Positions 4,956 through 5,281 of a stretch of DNA of 5,281 nt are shown here, piece after piece (the stretch's first letter is position 1; every line of letters begins with the position of its first letter). The DNA is taken from assembly GCA_028683025.1 (NCBI GenBank), contig JAJRAB010000070.1, positions 1 to 5,281 of the forward strand. Direction: 5' to 3'. The notes under the pieces were generated by a model that ran no database searches, was not told where the DNA came from, and saw nothing but the letters and a program-made list of their open reading frames with translations. The translations under genes and the position numbers were made by a program. This stretch comes from Candidatus Methanomethylicus sp. (GTDB lineage Archaea; Thermoproteota; Methanomethylicia; Methanomethylicales; Methanomethylicaceae).

Positions 4956-5281
4956 CATCTATCACCTTGAAAACCCAAAGAGGATTCAATCCTTGCCATC
5001 TCTGGACCAGTCGTTTCTTGACCCACAACCACTCCTTTTGAATTTGCAGTCATACCTACACGTATGTAGGGAAAGCCGCAATTAATGGTAGAAACATCCA
5101 CAGGTATATTAAATATTCTTCTGAGCTCGGCAATTTCATCGTCGGTGGTTAATGGGTGGCAGACAAGGCCCTTGTTGTTGACTACAGCACTAACGCCAGG
5201 CATCCTTAGACCAGCGATGGTTGCTTCGTGTACATCTACTTTGAGGTGATCCTGTATCAATTTCTTCAACATGGGATCAAG
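4955..5281 (-). CDS. eif6: Translation initiation factor 6 (eIF6/aIF6), C-terminal part; 5' end outside window
   Basis: The last 108 residues of the anti-association factor aIF6, which binds the large ribosomal subunit at L14/L24e and stops premature joining of the small subunit. The family is about 220 residues of five pseudo-symmetric repeats (a pentein fold); this piece covers roughly the last two and a half. Recognisable stretches are GVSAVVNNKGLVCHPLTT (repeat start), TINCGFPYIRVGMTANSKG and VVVGQETTGPEMARIESSLG, typical of the C-terminal repeats. The reading frame stays open to base 5281 (the first residues seen are LDPMLKKLIQDHL), so the ATG at 5272 is an internal methionine and not the start. 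The stop overlaps the LX start. In many archaea L39e and L31e genes lie just upstream; they would be outside the window. Confidence 0.95.
   Translation of the reverse strand, partial: LDPMLKKLIQDHLKVDVHEATIAGLRMPGVSAVVNNKGLVCHPLTTDDEIAELRRIFNIPVDVSTINCGFPYIRVGMTANSKGVVVGQETTGPEMARIESSLGFQGDR
4961..4968 (-). promoter_or_regulatory. Ribosome-binding site of rplX
   Basis: AAGGTGAT on the minus strand, within the last codons of eIF6. It matches seven bases of the complement of the 16S rRNA 3' end (AGGTGAT). Spacing is five bases to the inner ATG and two to the outer one. Confidence 0.65.

Noticed and set aside
5272..5272. ATG at 5272 as the true start of eIF6
   Set aside because: The frame continues open to the window edge and the protein seen is only the C-terminal half of the family, so this methionine is internal.

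Overview
The window is a stretch of archaeal chromosome. Every gene lies on the minus strand, so transcription runs from base 5281 towards base 1. The archaeal assignment rests on the gene content: initiation factor eIF6, the archaea-only ribosomal protein LX (eL20 family), prefoldin alpha, an Spt5-type NusG, a Sec61-gamma-like SecE, and the DTD2/GEK1 type of D-aminoacyl-tRNA deacylase. The arrangement eIF6-LX-prefoldin-ftsY ... secE-spt5-L11-L1 resembles what I know of TACK archaea (Thermoproteota and Nitrososphaerota). A thaumarchaeal-type relative is my best guess, but the sequence alone does not settle the lineage.

Layout in the direction of transcription. (1) 5281-4303: the C-terminal half of eIF6 (5' end outside the window), then LX/eL20 and prefoldin alpha, joined by short start/stop overlaps, then ftsY after a three-base gap. 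(2) 4302-3403: ftsY, followed by an 82-base AT-rich gap with a T7 tract and several TATA-like sequences. (3) 3320-1555: argF (ornithine carbamoyltransferase) and dtdA (DTD2), 20 bases apart. (4) A 71-base gap with a good TATA-like box. (5) 1483-1: secE, spt5/nusG, rpl11 and the first 77 codons of rpl1, separated by 1 to 6 bases, with ribosome-binding sites embedded in the end of the preceding gene.

Most genes serve one theme: making ribosomes (L1, L11, LX, eIF6), transcript elongation coupled to translation (Spt5), co-translational targeting and secretion (FtsY, SecE), nascent-chain folding (prefoldin) and proofreading of aminoacyl-tRNA (DTD2). ArgF, an arginine biosynthesis enzyme, is the exception. 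The simplest reading is three transcription units (eIF6 to ftsY; argF-dtdA; secE to rpl1 and beyond), with the argF-dtdA pair inserted into, or retained within, an otherwise conserved informational cluster.

Coding density is very high. There are no RNA genes, mobile elements, CRISPR arrays or repeats of note, and no gene-free stretch longer than 82 bases. Four of the nine genes whose start lies in the window begin with GTG or TTG (rpl11 and dtdA TTG; argF and ftsY GTG), and the ribosome-binding sites help decide these. I found no previously undescribed system. The points worth a second look are the argF-dtdA insertion, the charged C-terminal tail on Spt5, T-tracts flanking the dtdA ribosome-binding site, and a few start-codon questions.
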